Source of the DNA: Streptomyces sp. BV286
GTDB taxonomy: Bacteria; Actinomycetota; Actinomycetes; Streptomycetales; Streptomycetaceae
Assembly (NCBI RefSeq): GCF_019090165.1
Contig: NZ_JAHRIB010000179.1
Coordinates: 1-64,000, forward strand
Direction: 5' to 3'
Length of the DNA stretch: 64,000 nt
Shown in pieces: positions 53,121 through 61,571 of this stretch. Numbering within the stretch: position 1 is the stretch's first letter; every line of letters starts with the position of its first letter. The position numbers were made by a program, and so were the translations under genes. The notes under the pieces are model-generated. The model was not told where the DNA came from. It was given only the letters and a program-made list of their open reading frames with translations, and made no database searches.

Positions 53121-53771
53121 TCACAGATTGCTGAAGTCCGGCCCCGCCGTCCGCGTCCGCTTGATCTCGTAGAAGCCCGGGACCGACGCGACCAGCAGCG
53201 TGCCGTCCCACAGCTTGGCGGCGTCCTCGCCCTTGGGGGCCGGGGTGACGACCGGACCGAAGAAGGCGACCTGCTCGCCGTCCGCGCCGGGGACCGCGAT
53301 GACGGGGGTGCCGACCTCCTGGCCGACCTTGTCTATGCCCTCCTTGTGGGAGGCGCGCAGCTGGGGCTCGTACGGGGTGTCGTCCCAGTGGTCCATGAGG
53401 GACTCGGGCAGGCCGACGTCCTTCAGGGCCGCCGCGACGACCTCCTTCTCGGGGCCCGCGCCCTCGTTGTGGATACGCGTGCCGAGCGCGGTGTAGAGGT
53501 CACCGAGCACCTCGGCGCCGTGCTCCTCCTGGGCGGCTATGACGACCCGGACGGGGCCCCACGCCTTGGTGGTGAGCAGCTCGCGGTAGTTCTCGGGCAG
53601 GTCGTCGAGCTTGTCCTCGTTCAGCACGGCGAGGCTCATCAGGTGCCAGCGGACCTTGATGTCCCGGACCTTCTCCACCTCCAGGACCCACCGTGAGGTC
53701 ATCCACGCCCAGGGGCACAGCGGGTCGAACCAGAAGTCGACGGGCGTCTTGCCGGAGGTCTGCTCGGACAT
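53121..53771 (-). CDS. DsbA-like mycothiol nitroreductase (Rv2466c) family protein
   Basis: This 216-aa thioredoxin-fold protein has the active-site stretch FDPLCPWAW, with Cys19 but Ala22 where the mycobacterial Rv2466c enzyme has a second Cys (CPWC). The helical insertion and the cis-Pro loop (GTPVIAV) are present. Family members use mycothiol and reduce nitro compounds or disulfides. Loss of the resolving Cys suggests a one-Cys mechanism with mycothiol. It is divergent from pepN. Confidence 0.88.
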   Translation of the reverse strand: MSEQTSGKTPVDFWFDPLCPWAWMTSRWVLEVEKVRDIKVRWHLMSLAVLNEDKLDDLPENYRELLTTKAWGPVRVVIAAQEEHGAEVLGDLYTALGTRIHNEGAGPEKEVVAAALKDVGLPESLMDHWDDTPYEPQLRASHKEGIDKVGQEVGTPVIAVPGADGEQVAFFGPVVTPAPKGEDAAKLWDGTLLVASVPGFYEIKRTRTAGPDFSNL

Positions 53772-53934
53772 GGTTCTCCTCAATGGGGGCTGCCTGGGAT
53801 GCACGAGTCCTGGATGCACTCTCCTGCCCCAACGCGATCGGTCACCCGTGCCATTCCCGGTGTCCCGTGTCAGGGGCGCGTGGCAGGATCGGTCCTGTTC
53901 ACGCGTACCCATGACGCCCCGAGGAGTGCCGCCC

Positions 53935-56502
53935 GTGCCCGGTGAGAATCTGTCCCGCGACGAGGCCCGCGAGCGGGCCGCACTGTTGTCCGTCGAGGAG
54001 TACGAGGTGTCCCTGGACCTGCGCTCCGCGGTCGGCGGGACGGACTCCGAGCCGCGCACCTTCCGGTCGGTGACGACCATCCGCTTCCGCAGCGCCGAGC
54101 CGGGCGCCACGAGCTTCGCCGACCTGATCGCGCCGAGCGTCACGGCCGTCTCGCTGAACGGCAGGGACCTCGACCCGGGCGCGGTCTTCGACGGCTCCCG
54201 CATCCTCCTGGAGGACCTGGCCGAGGACAACGAACTGGTGGTCGACGCCCGGTGCGCCTACAGCCGCACCGGCGAGGGCATGCACCGCTTCGTCGACCCC
54301 GAGGACGGCGAGGTCTACCTCTACACGCAGTACGAGCCGGCCGACTCGCGCCGCGTCTTCGCGAACTTCGAGCAGCCGGACCTCAAGGCACCCTTCCGCT
54401 TCGAGGTACGGGCCCCCGAGGGCTGGGTCGTGTGGAGCAACGGCGTCGGTGAACTCACCGACGGGGTATGGAAGTTCGCCGGGACCAAGCCCATCTCGAC
54501 GTACATCACGGCCTTCGTCGCCGGTCCGTACCACTACGTGACCGACTCGTACGAGCGTGTCCTCGACGACGGCACCCGTCTGGAGATCCCCCTCGGCGCC
54601 CTGTGCCGCAAGGGCCTGGCCAGGCACTTCGACGCCGACGACGTCTTCCTGGTCACCAAGCAGGGTCTCGACTTCTTCCACGACCACTTCGACTTCCCGT
54701 ACCCGTTCGGGAAGTACGACCAGGCGTTCGTGCCGGAGTACAACCTCGGCGCGATGGAGAACCCGGGCTGTGTGACCTTCCGCGAGGAGTTCATCTTCCG
54801 CGGCAACGTGACCCGGGCGGCGTACGAGCGCCGGGCCAACGTGATCCTGCACGAGATGGCCCACATGTGGTTCGGCGACCTGGTGACCATGGTGTGGTGG
54901 GACGACCTGTGGCTCAAGGAGTCCTTCGCGGACTTCATGGGCACGTTCTCGATGGTCGAGGCGACCCGCTTCACGAACGGCTGGGTCACCTTCGCCAACA
55001 ACCGCAAGGCATGGGCGTACCGCGCCGACCAGCTGCCCTCCACGCACCCCATCACCGCCGACATCCGCGACCTGGAGGACGCCAAGCTCAACTTCGACGG
55101 GATCACGTACGCCAAGGGGGCCTCGGTCCTGAAGCAGCTGGTGGCGTACGTGGGCCGGGACGCCTTCCTGGAGGGCGCCCGCCGCTACTTCAAGCGGCAC
55201 GCGTACGGGAACACGCGCCTCGGTGACCTGCTGTCGGTCCTGGAGGAGACGAGTGGGCGCGACCTGGCGGCATGGTCGCGGTCCTGGCTGCAGACGGCCG
55301 GCGTCAACTCCCTCACGCCCCAGGTGATCCTCGACGCCGAGGGCCGCGTCACCGAGCTGGCGGTCCTCCAGGAGGCGGCCGAGTCGCATCCCGAACTGCG
55401 GCCCCACCGGGTGGCGGTGGGCCTGTACCGACGGTCCCCCGACGGCGCCGTGGAGCGGTACGCGCGCGCCGAGGTCGACGTCGACGGTCCGCGCACGGTC
55501 GTCGAGGAGCTGGTCGGCGCCGACGCCCCCGAGCTGGTCCTCGTCAACGACGACGACCTCACGTACTGCAAGATCCGCTTCGACGAGGGCTCGCTGGAGA
55601 CCCTGCGGGCCGGCCTCGGCGACATCACGGACCCGCTCGCCCGCGCCCTGTGCTGGTCGGCGCTGTGGAACCTGACCCGCGACGCGCTCATGCCCGCCCG
55701 GGACTTCGTCGACCTGGTGCTGCGCTTCGCGGGCCGCGAGTCGGACATCGGCGTGCTGCAGATGCTGCACGCCTGGGCGAACTCCGCGCTCGCCCACTAC
55801 GCGGCGCCCGGCTGGCGGGAGACCGGCGGACGGCTGCTCGCCGAGGGTGCGCTGCGCGAGCTGCGGATCGCCGCGCCCGGCAGCCAGCACCAGCTGACCT
55901 GGGCGCGGTTCCTGGCGGCCGTCGCGTCGAACGAGGCCGACTTCCAGCTGCTCCAGGGTTTGCTGGACGGGACGGCGAAGATCGACGGGCTGGAGGTCGA
56001 CCAGGAGCTGCGCTGGACCTTCCTCGAACCGCTCGCCGCGTACGGGGTCGTGGACGAGGGTGTGCTCGCCGCCGAGCTGGCCCGGGACGACACGGCGTCC
56101 GGCAAGCGGCACCAGGTGCGGTGCCTGGCGGCCCGGCCCTCCGCCGCGGTCAAGGCCCAGGCGTGGGCGTCGGTGGTCGAGTCGGACTCGCTGTCGAACG
56201 CGCTGGTGGAGGCGACGATCGCCGGTTTCGCCCAGCCGTCGCACCGGGAGCTGACCGCTCCGTACGCGGCGAAGTACTTCGAGGTGATCGAGCGGGTCTG
56301 GGACGAGCGGTCCATCCAGATCGGCATGGACGTGGTGCGGGGGTTGTTCCCGTCCCTCCAGGACACACCGGAGACACTGGAGGCGGCGGACGCGTGGCTT
56401 GCCTCGCACGAGGCGGGGGCGCCCGCGCTTCGGCGGTTGGTGCTGGAGGCTCGGGACGATCTGGCGCGGGCGCTGCGGGGGCAGGCGTGTGACGGCGGCT
56501 GA
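53935..56502 (+). CDS. pepN: Aminopeptidase N (M1 metallopeptidase)
   Basis: This 855-aa cytosolic peptidase removes N-terminal residues from peptides. The exopeptidase motif GAMEN is at 272-276, the zinc motif HEMAH at 306-310 with Glu329 as third ligand (LKESFADF), and the C-terminal half is the helical ERAP1-like domain. GTG 53935 is chosen because GAGGAG lies 9 nt upstream and the product begins VPGENLSRDEAR, as expected for Streptomyces PepN; an in-frame ATG at 53911 would add eight residues. After the gene come three copies of the dispersed repeat. Confidence 0.96.
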   Translation: MPGENLSRDEARERAALLSVEEYEVSLDLRSAVGGTDSEPRTFRSVTTIRFRSAEPGATSFADLIAPSVTAVSLNGRDLDPGAVFDGSRILLEDLAEDNELVVDARCAYSRTGEGMHRFVDPEDGEVYLYTQYEPADSRRVFANFEQPDLKAPFRFEVRAPEGWVVWSNGVGELTDGVWKFAGTKPISTYITAFVAGPYHYVTDSYERVLDDGTRLEIPLGALCRKGLARHFDADDVFLVTKQGLDFFHDHFDFPYPFGKYDQAFVPEYNLGAMENPGCVTFREEFIFRGNVTRAAYERRANVILHEMAHMWFGDLVTMVWWDDLWLKESFADFMGTFSMVEATRFTNGWVTFANNRKAWAYRADQLPSTHPITADIRDLEDAKLNFDGITYAKGASVLKQLVAYVGRDAFLEGARRYFKRHAYGNTRLGDLLSVLEETSGRDLAAWSRSWLQTAGVNSLTPQVILDAEGRVTELAVLQEAAESHPELRPHRVAVGLYRRSPDGAVERYARAEVDVDGPRTVVEELVGADAPELVLVNDDDLTYCKIRFDEGSLETLRAGLGDITDPLARALCWSALWNLTRDALMPARDFVDLVLRFAGRESDIGVLQMLHAWANSALAHYAAPGWRETGGRLLAEGALRELRIAAPGSQHQLTWARFLAAVASNEADFQLLQGLLDGTAKIDGLEVDQELRWTFLEPLAAYGVVDEGVLAAELARDDTASGKRHQVRCLAARPSAAVKAQAWASVVESDSLSNALVEATIAGFAQPSHRELTAPYAAKYFEVIERVWDERSIQIGMDVVRGLFPSLQDTPETLEAADAWLASHEAGAPALRRLVLEARDDLARALRGQACDGG

Positions 56503-56909
56503 CCGTCGGCACCTCGGGTCCCTCCGGGCCCTCCGGGCCGGGGGCGGAGTGGTGGGGTGCGGTTGGTTTTCGGGTGCCGGGTGCGCTGTGGCTGGTCGCG
56601 CAGTTCCCCGCGCCCCTAAAAGACTGCGCCGTTCCCCGCGCCCCTCAAGGCAAAAGACTGCGCCGTTCCTCGCACCCCTCAAAGACTGCTCCGCTGCCGG
56701 GGTTCACTAACGGGTTACGGGGACACCGTGGTTGACCTCGGGTGCGTCCATAACAGTTACGGAATTTGGGTAATCGGTGCCGTGACCCCCTTACGGACCA
56801 GGGGGTTTCGGCAGTCGAACGCTTGCACTTTAGGACGGGCCTGTCCTGTTTTGTCGACGGACGTGTAACAGCGGTTAGGAGGGAGACCGGGCGCGGGACA
56901 TTCGGGGTC
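56503..56909. other. Intergenic region between pepN and the AbiEi-like gene
   Basis: This 407-bp gap contains the triple repeat (56598-56687) and then an AT-richer part (about 56705-56880), which is likely to carry the promoter of the next gene. No gene is recognised. Confidence 0.5.
56598..56687. repeat. Dispersed intergenic repeat, three tandem copies
   Basis: Units start at 56598 (GCGCAGTTCCCCGCGCCCCT), 56626 (GCGCCGTTCCCCGCGCCCCT) and 56660 (GCGCCGTTCCTCGCACCCCT), each ending in AAAGACT. They belong to the same family as the copies at 6725, 14467, 16480, 23545 and 29135. Confidence 0.85.
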
Positions 56910-57956
56910 ATGAACCACAACACCCCGCTCTCCCCCCGGCCCCTCCGCCACCTGTCCGACGTCCAGCAGCGTGTCCTGACCTCCGCGCAGTTGCGGTCCC
57001 GCGGCGTGAGCGCCGCCGACACCAACGCGCAGTGCCGACCCGGCGGTTCATGGCAGCAGCTCCTGCCCGGCGTCTTCCTGCTCCGCCCCGGGCCCGCCAC
57101 CAGCGAGGAGCGGCTGCACGCGGTCCTCCTGTACGCGGCCCGCTCGCCCCTCACGGAACCGGCCGTCCCCGCCCAGCCGGGAGCCGACGTGCCGTACCCG
57201 CCGCATCGGTACGCCGAAGCGATGATCACCGGTCTCGCGGCGCTCGCCCTGCACCGCTTCTCGTCCGCTCCGCCGCTGCTGTCCCTGGACCGCATCGACG
57301 TCCTCGTCCCGCGACTGCGCCGGCTGCGCTCGACGGGCTGCGTCCGGATCGTCCGTACGCCGGGCATGCCGGAACCCGAGCAGATCACCGGTATCCCGGT
57401 GGCGCCCGTCCCGCGCGCGCTGGCCGACGCGGTCGCCGGCCTCACGGACGCGGGAGCCGTCCGCCGCCTGCTCACCGAGGCGGTGCGCGGCGGCCACTGC
57501 GAACCGGCGGCCGTCGTGCGGGAGTTGACGCAGGCCAGGCTGCTGAGCCGGCCGCATGTGGTGGACGCGGTCGACTCCCTCCTCGCGGAGGGCCGGGCCA
57601 TCGCCGAGGACCGCCTCTACCGCATGATCGCGGAGCACGGGCTGCCCGACCCCGTCTGGAACGTGGACCTCCGGCTGCCGGGCGGCCCGCACCTCGGCGG
57701 CCTCGACGCGTACTGGCCCGACCACGCCGTCGCCCTCGAACTCGACACACGGGCCCCGCGCCAGGAGGACGACGCGATGTGGTCCGAGTACGCCCGCAAG
57801 CGCGAGCACCTGGAGCGGCTCGGCATCACGGTCGTCCACGTGACACCGAAGAAGCTGCGGGAGTCGATGGAACAGCAGGCGACGGTCGTCCGTACGGCAC
57901 TGATGGCCTCGGCGGACCGCGACCCGGCCGCGTACGTGGTGGTGCTGCCCCGGTAG
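56910..57956 (+). CDS. AbiEi-like N-domain with nuclease-like C-domain, function unknown
   Basis: This 348-aa protein has an N-terminal winged-helix-like part (VQQRVLTSAQLRSRGVS, SWQQLLPGVFLL) like that of AbiEi-type antitoxins and related transcription regulators, and a C-terminal domain with the PD-(D/E)xK/Vsr-like pattern GGLDAYWPDHAVALELD followed by ARKREHLERLGITVVHVTPKKL. Such two-domain proteins are frequent in actinobacteria and have no known task. No toxin partner is adjacent. ATG 56910 follows TCGGGG and fits the frame. Confidence 0.75.
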   Translation: MNHNTPLSPRPLRHLSDVQQRVLTSAQLRSRGVSAADTNAQCRPGGSWQQLLPGVFLLRPGPATSEERLHAVLLYAARSPLTEPAVPAQPGADVPYPPHRYAEAMITGLAALALHRFSSAPPLLSLDRIDVLVPRLRRLRSTGCVRIVRTPGMPEPEQITGIPVAPVPRALADAVAGLTDAGAVRRLLTEAVRGGHCEPAAVVRELTQARLLSRPHVVDAVDSLLAEGRAIAEDRLYRMIAEHGLPDPVWNVDLRLPGGPHLGGLDAYWPDHAVALELDTRAPRQEDDAMWSEYARKREHLERLGITVVHVTPKKLRESMEQQATVVRTALMASADRDPAAYVVVLPR

Positions 57957-57987
57957 TGACGGACCGGGCGCGGCCGGCAGGAGGGGA

Positions 57988-58027
57988 GTGAAGGGGCGGG
58001 GCCCACGGACGGGTCCCGCCCCTTCAC
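57988..58027. terminator. Bidirectional terminator
   Basis: GTGAAGGGGCGGG (57988-58000) and its exact complement (58015-58027) form a 13-bp stem extended by an inner CCC/GGG stem, between convergent genes. Confidence 0.93.
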
Positions 58028-58059
58028 ACGTGTCCGGGACCTCCCGGCTCAGCGGGGTG

Positions 58060-59214
58060 TCACTCGGAGCAGAACTCCGCCTCGATCACCGCGTCGCTGT
58101 CGCCCGACCAGTCGCCGTTGAAGTTGAAGGCGAGGGAGTGGCGGCCGTCCGCCGTGGTGACGGCCTCCGAGTTGGAGCCGTGGATGCCGCCCCCGTGGCC
58201 CCACACGACGACGCCGCAGCTCAGTTCGCGTTCGATGAGCCCGAGGCCGTAACCGGCGTTCGGGATCCCGTCGACCTTGACGGTGGTCTTCATCTCGGTG
58301 AGCTGCTTCTTCGGCAGGAGCCTGCCCTTCAGCAGCGCCGAGTAGAAGCGGTTGAGGTCGCCCGAGTCGGAGACCATCTCGCCCGCCGCGGAGGCGAGGG
58401 AGGGGTTGAGCTCCGTGACGTCGTAGGTGGGGCCGGTGGCCTCCTCGGCGAGTTTGCCGTACGCCCGGCTGCTGGGCCGGCCCAGCTTCGGGTCGCTGCC
58501 CGGGACGCGGGTGGCGTGCAGTCCGAGCGGCTCGATGATGCGCTGTCGGACCTCGTCGCCGTACGCGTGGCCGGTGGCCTTCTCGATGACCATTCCGGCC
58601 AGGACGTAGTTCGTGTTGGAGTAGTTCCAGGAGGTGCCCGGTGCGAAGTCCGGCTTGTGGGCCGTCGCGATCTTCACGAGTTGCCCGGGCGTCAGCCGGT
58701 CGAAGCGGTGCTCGAAGAAGCCGTCCTTCAGGAAGTAGGTCCGGCCGAAGTCCTCGTCCGCCGTGTAGTTGTAGATGCCGCTCGTGTGGTTGAGGAGCTG
58801 ACGGAGAGTGATCTTCTTCCCGTCGTGGCCGTTGCCGAGGACCACGCCCGGCAGCCACCTGTCCACCTTGTCGTCGAGGGAGAGCCGCCCCTCGGCCTCC
58901 AGTTGCAGCAGGACCGTCGAGACGAACGTCTTGGTGATGCTGCCGACGCGGTAGCGGTCGTGGGCGGAGCGCGGCTGCTTCGTCCGGAGGTTGCCGACGC
59001 CCGACGTGCCCTTCCAGGTGCCGTTCCTGTCCTTGGCCTGCCCGGCCACACCGGGGACACCGTCCTGCACGGCGGCGTCCATCGCCTTCCGGGTCGCGTG
59101 GTGGTCTCTCCCCGGTGCCGGGGAGGCGGCCAGGGCCACCGGAGCGGTGAGTGAGGCCGCCGCGAGTACGGCCACGCCCGTCAGACCGAGGCGCAGGGTG
59201 CGGGATGCTGTCAT
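58060..59214 (-). CDS. Secreted serine hydrolase, DD-peptidase/class C beta-lactamase fold
   Basis: This 384-aa exported protein has a signal peptide (about 1-30). The catalytic motifs are Ser92-x-x-Lys95 (GSITKTF), Tyr198-x-Asn200 (NYSNTNY) and HGG at 340-342 (WGHGGG), as in Streptomyces R61-type D-Ala-D-Ala carboxypeptidases and esterase EstB-like enzymes. Substrate may be wall peptides or small esters. A long frame from a GTG-like codon further upstream is not needed. It is transcribed toward the AbiEi-like gene. Confidence 0.94.
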   Translation of the reverse strand: MTASRTLRLGLTGVAVLAAASLTAPVALAASPAPGRDHHATRKAMDAAVQDGVPGVAGQAKDRNGTWKGTSGVGNLRTKQPRSAHDRYRVGSITKTFVSTVLLQLEAEGRLSLDDKVDRWLPGVVLGNGHDGKKITLRQLLNHTSGIYNYTADEDFGRTYFLKDGFFEHRFDRLTPGQLVKIATAHKPDFAPGTSWNYSNTNYVLAGMVIEKATGHAYGDEVRQRIIEPLGLHATRVPGSDPKLGRPSSRAYGKLAEEATGPTYDVTELNPSLASAAGEMVSDSGDLNRFYSALLKGRLLPKKQLTEMKTTVKVDGIPNAGYGLGLIERELSCGVVVWGHGGGIHGSNSEAVTTADGRHSLAFNFNGDWSGDSDAVIEAEFCSE

Positions 59215-59342
59215 GGGTCGTCGTGTCCTTCCGTCGTGTCCGTCGTGTCGTCACGAGGAACCGACGGGAGGGACCCGGTGGCGGGCCGCGGAGGTTGCCT
59301 CCCCCGGACGGGTTGAGCGCGTTCCGGCCCTTTTCCGGGAGG

Positions 59343-59537
59343 TCAGGCGTGCCCGCCCTGCTGCTGACCGCGGTCCCTGAGCAGGCTCACCCCCGCCCCG
59401 AGGGAGACGACGCCCATGCCGGCGGCGGTCATCACGCCCTGCGTTCCGTCCACGACGAAGGGGGCGGCCGCGGCGACGACGAGGTTGAACAGGAACAGGA
59501 ACCAGAGAACCGGCTTCGAGGAGAGCAGCGCCTTCAT
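59343..59537 (-). CDS. Small two-helix membrane protein
   Basis: This 64-aa protein has two hydrophobic segments (about residues 8-25, KPVLWFLFLFNLVVAAAAP, and 31-48, TQGVMTAAGMGVVSLGAGV) and a charged tail. ATG 59537 has a strong ribosome site (GGAAGGAAA). No family is recognised. It is divergent from the two-component system across a 221-bp gap that contains an inverted repeat, and may be under its control. Confidence 0.75.
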   Translation of the reverse strand: MKALLSSKPVLWFLFLFNLVVAAAAPFVVDGTQGVMTAAGMGVVSLGAGVSLLRDRGQQQGGHA

Positions 59538-59641
59538 GGGGGTTTCCTTCCGTTGGGGGAGCTGGGTACTCCCGCGATCGACCGAGTCCAACGATCCCGG
59601 GATCCGCCCGCCGCCACGAGGGAGTCCTCTCCCGAACCGGA

Positions 59642-59659
59642 GGTGTAGCGGGCTACACC
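59642..59659. promoter_or_regulatory. Inverted repeat upstream of the two-component genes
   Basis: GGTGTAG (59642-59648), a CGGG spacer and CTACACC (59653-59659) form a perfect dyad 100 bp before the histidine kinase and 105 bp before the divergent small membrane protein gene. The size fits a NarL/LuxR-type response-regulator site. Confidence 0.5.
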
Positions 59660-59758
59660 ACGACGAGGTCCCGCCGCGCCTCACAGGCAGCACATCCGCT
59701 GGTCACAGGCGGGTGGGCGGGCGTCCGCGCGGGTGCCCGTTCGCCTACTCTGATCGCC

Positions 59759-60928
59759 ATGCGGAAGACGGTGCGGGACGCCGCGCGGGCCACGGGACAG
59801 CTGGCCCCGGCCGCCGTGCTGTCCTTCGGCTCGTACCTCTTCGTCACCGTCCTGCTGATCGCGGCCACCGGCACCGTCGTCGTGGTGGGTGCCGCGCTGC
59901 TGCCGGAGGCGGTGCTGCTGATACGGCGGATCGCCGGGGCCAAGCGGCGCATGGTGACCCGGTGGACGGGCCGGGAGATCCCCGAGGCGTACCTGCCCGT
60001 CACGGGCACGGTGCGCGAGCGGTTCCGTACGGCCGTCCGCGATCCGGGCACGTCCACCGACCTGCGCTGGATGCTCGCCTACTACGGCTACGGATGTCTG
60101 CCGTATCTGGCGGTCCCGCTGTGGCCGTTGGGGCTGCTCGTCGACGGTGTGTGGTGCGCGCTGATGGGCCGCGAGGCGGTCGTGCTCCCGCTGATCGGCC
60201 GCCTGGCCGATCTGGACGCGAAGTGGTCCACCGCTCTGCTGAAGCCGTCGCCGAGGGCGCGGCTGGCCGAGCGCGTCGAGGAGCTGACCCTGACCCGGGC
60301 AGGGGCGGTCGCCGCGCACGGCGCGGAGCTGCGGCGCATCGAGCGGGACCTGCACGACGGCACACAGGCCCGGCTGGTCTCGCTGTCGATGCGGATCGGG
60401 CTCGCGCTGCGGGCGTACGACCGTGACCCGGAGGCGGCGCGCAAGCTGCTCGGCGACGCGCAGGACCAGGCGCAGGAGGCGCTGGCGGAGCTGCGGCACG
60501 TCGTGCGCGGCATCCATCCGCCGATCCTCACCGACCGTGGTCTGGCCGGCGCGGTCCGGGCGCTCGCCGCGAGCGGCGGCCTCGCCGTGACGGTGACCGT
60601 GGACGGTCTGGAGGACGGTGACCGCGAGCGGGGCGGGGCCCGGGCTCCGGCCGCGGTGGAGGCGGCCGCGTACTTCGTGGTGGCGGAGTCCCTGACGAAC
60701 GCCGCGAAGCACAGCGGCGCGGAGCGGGCCGAGGTCCATCTCGCCCGGGTGCGGAAAGGACTGCGGCTGACCGTGCGCGACGAGGGGCGGGGCGGTGCCG
60801 ACGAGGCCGGCGGGTCCGGGCTGCTCGGCATGCGGCGTCGCGTCGCCGCGCTCGACGGGACCCTGCGGATGACCAGCCCCGCCGGGGGCCCGACCGTGAT
60901 CGAAGTGGAGCTGCCGTGCGTGTGGTGA
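59759..60928 (+). CDS. Sensor histidine kinase, NarX/DesK type
   Basis: This 389-aa kinase has membrane segments near residues 20-55 and 105-145, a HisKA_3 dimerisation helix with phospho-acceptor His199 (RIERDLHDGTQARL), and an HATPase domain with the N-box ESLTNAAKHS and G-box GSGLLGMRRRV. It would phosphorylate the regulator encoded next, with which it overlaps by 13 bp. There is no PAS or large external sensor, so the signal is likely to be membrane-related. Confidence 0.95.
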   Translation: MRKTVRDAARATGQLAPAAVLSFGSYLFVTVLLIAATGTVVVVGAALLPEAVLLIRRIAGAKRRMVTRWTGREIPEAYLPVTGTVRERFRTAVRDPGTSTDLRWMLAYYGYGCLPYLAVPLWPLGLLVDGVWCALMGREAVVLPLIGRLADLDAKWSTALLKPSPRARLAERVEELTLTRAGAVAAHGAELRRIERDLHDGTQARLVSLSMRIGLALRAYDRDPEAARKLLGDAQDQAQEALAELRHVVRGIHPPILTDRGLAGAVRALAASGGLAVTVTVDGLEDGDRERGGARAPAAVEAAAYFVVAESLTNAAKHSGAERAEVHLARVRKGLRLTVRDEGRGGADEAGGSGLLGMRRRVAALDGTLRMTSPAGGPTVIEVELPCVW

Positions 60929-61560
60929 TCGCCGAGGACAACGCCCTGCTGCGGCAGGGGCTCGTCCTGCTGCTCACCTCCTCCGGGCACGAGGTGGTGG
61001 CCGTCGCGGGCAGCGGGCCGGAGGTGCTGCCCGCGCTGCTCGAACACCGGCCGGATGTCGCCGTGCTGGACGTCCGGATGCCTCCCGGGTTCCGTGACGA
61101 GGGCCTGCGAGCGGCCCTCGCGGCACGCGAGGAGATCCCCGGGCTGCCGGTGCTCGTGCTCTCGCAGTACGTCGAGGAGTCGTACGCCGCCGAGTTGCTC
61201 GGCGGCGGGGCGAGCGGGGTGGGTTACCTGCTCAAGGACCGGGTGGGGCGGGTCGACGAGTTCCTGGACGCGCTGGAGCGGGTCGCCTCCGGCGGTACGG
61301 CGCTGGACCCCGAGGTGGTGTCCGAGTTGCTCGTACGGCGGCGGGACTCGCCGCTCGACTCGCTCACTCCCCGCGAGCGGGAGGTGCTGAAGCTGATGGC
61401 CGAGGGGCGCGACAACACGACGATCGCCAAGGATCTCGTCGTGACCGAGCGGTCGGTCAGCAAGCACATCGGGAACGTGTTCCTGAAGCTCGGGCTGCCG
61501 CCGAGCGACAGCGGGCATCGGAGGGTGCTTGCGGTGCTTGCCTACTTGAACAACTCGTGA
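60916..61560 (+). CDS. Response regulator, NarL/LuxR family
   Basis: This 214-aa regulator has a receiver domain with phospho-acceptor Asp52 and acidic pocket Glu7-Asp8, and a C-terminal LuxR helix-turn-helix (LTPREREVLKLMAEGRDNTTIA...ERSVSKHIGNVFLKL, about 150-195). The GTG start overlaps the kinase gene, so the two are co-translated. Likely targets are close genes carrying the dyad at 59642-59659. Confidence 0.95.
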   Translation: MRVVIAEDNALLRQGLVLLLTSSGHEVVAVAGSGPEVLPALLEHRPDVAVLDVRMPPGFRDEGLRAALAAREEIPGLPVLVLSQYVEESYAAELLGGGASGVGYLLKDRVGRVDEFLDALERVASGGTALDPEVVSELLVRRRDSPLDSLTPREREVLKLMAEGRDNTTIAKDLVVTERSVSKHIGNVFLKLGLPPSDSGHRRVLAVLAYLNNS

Positions 61561-61571
61561 GGCGTGCGGCC

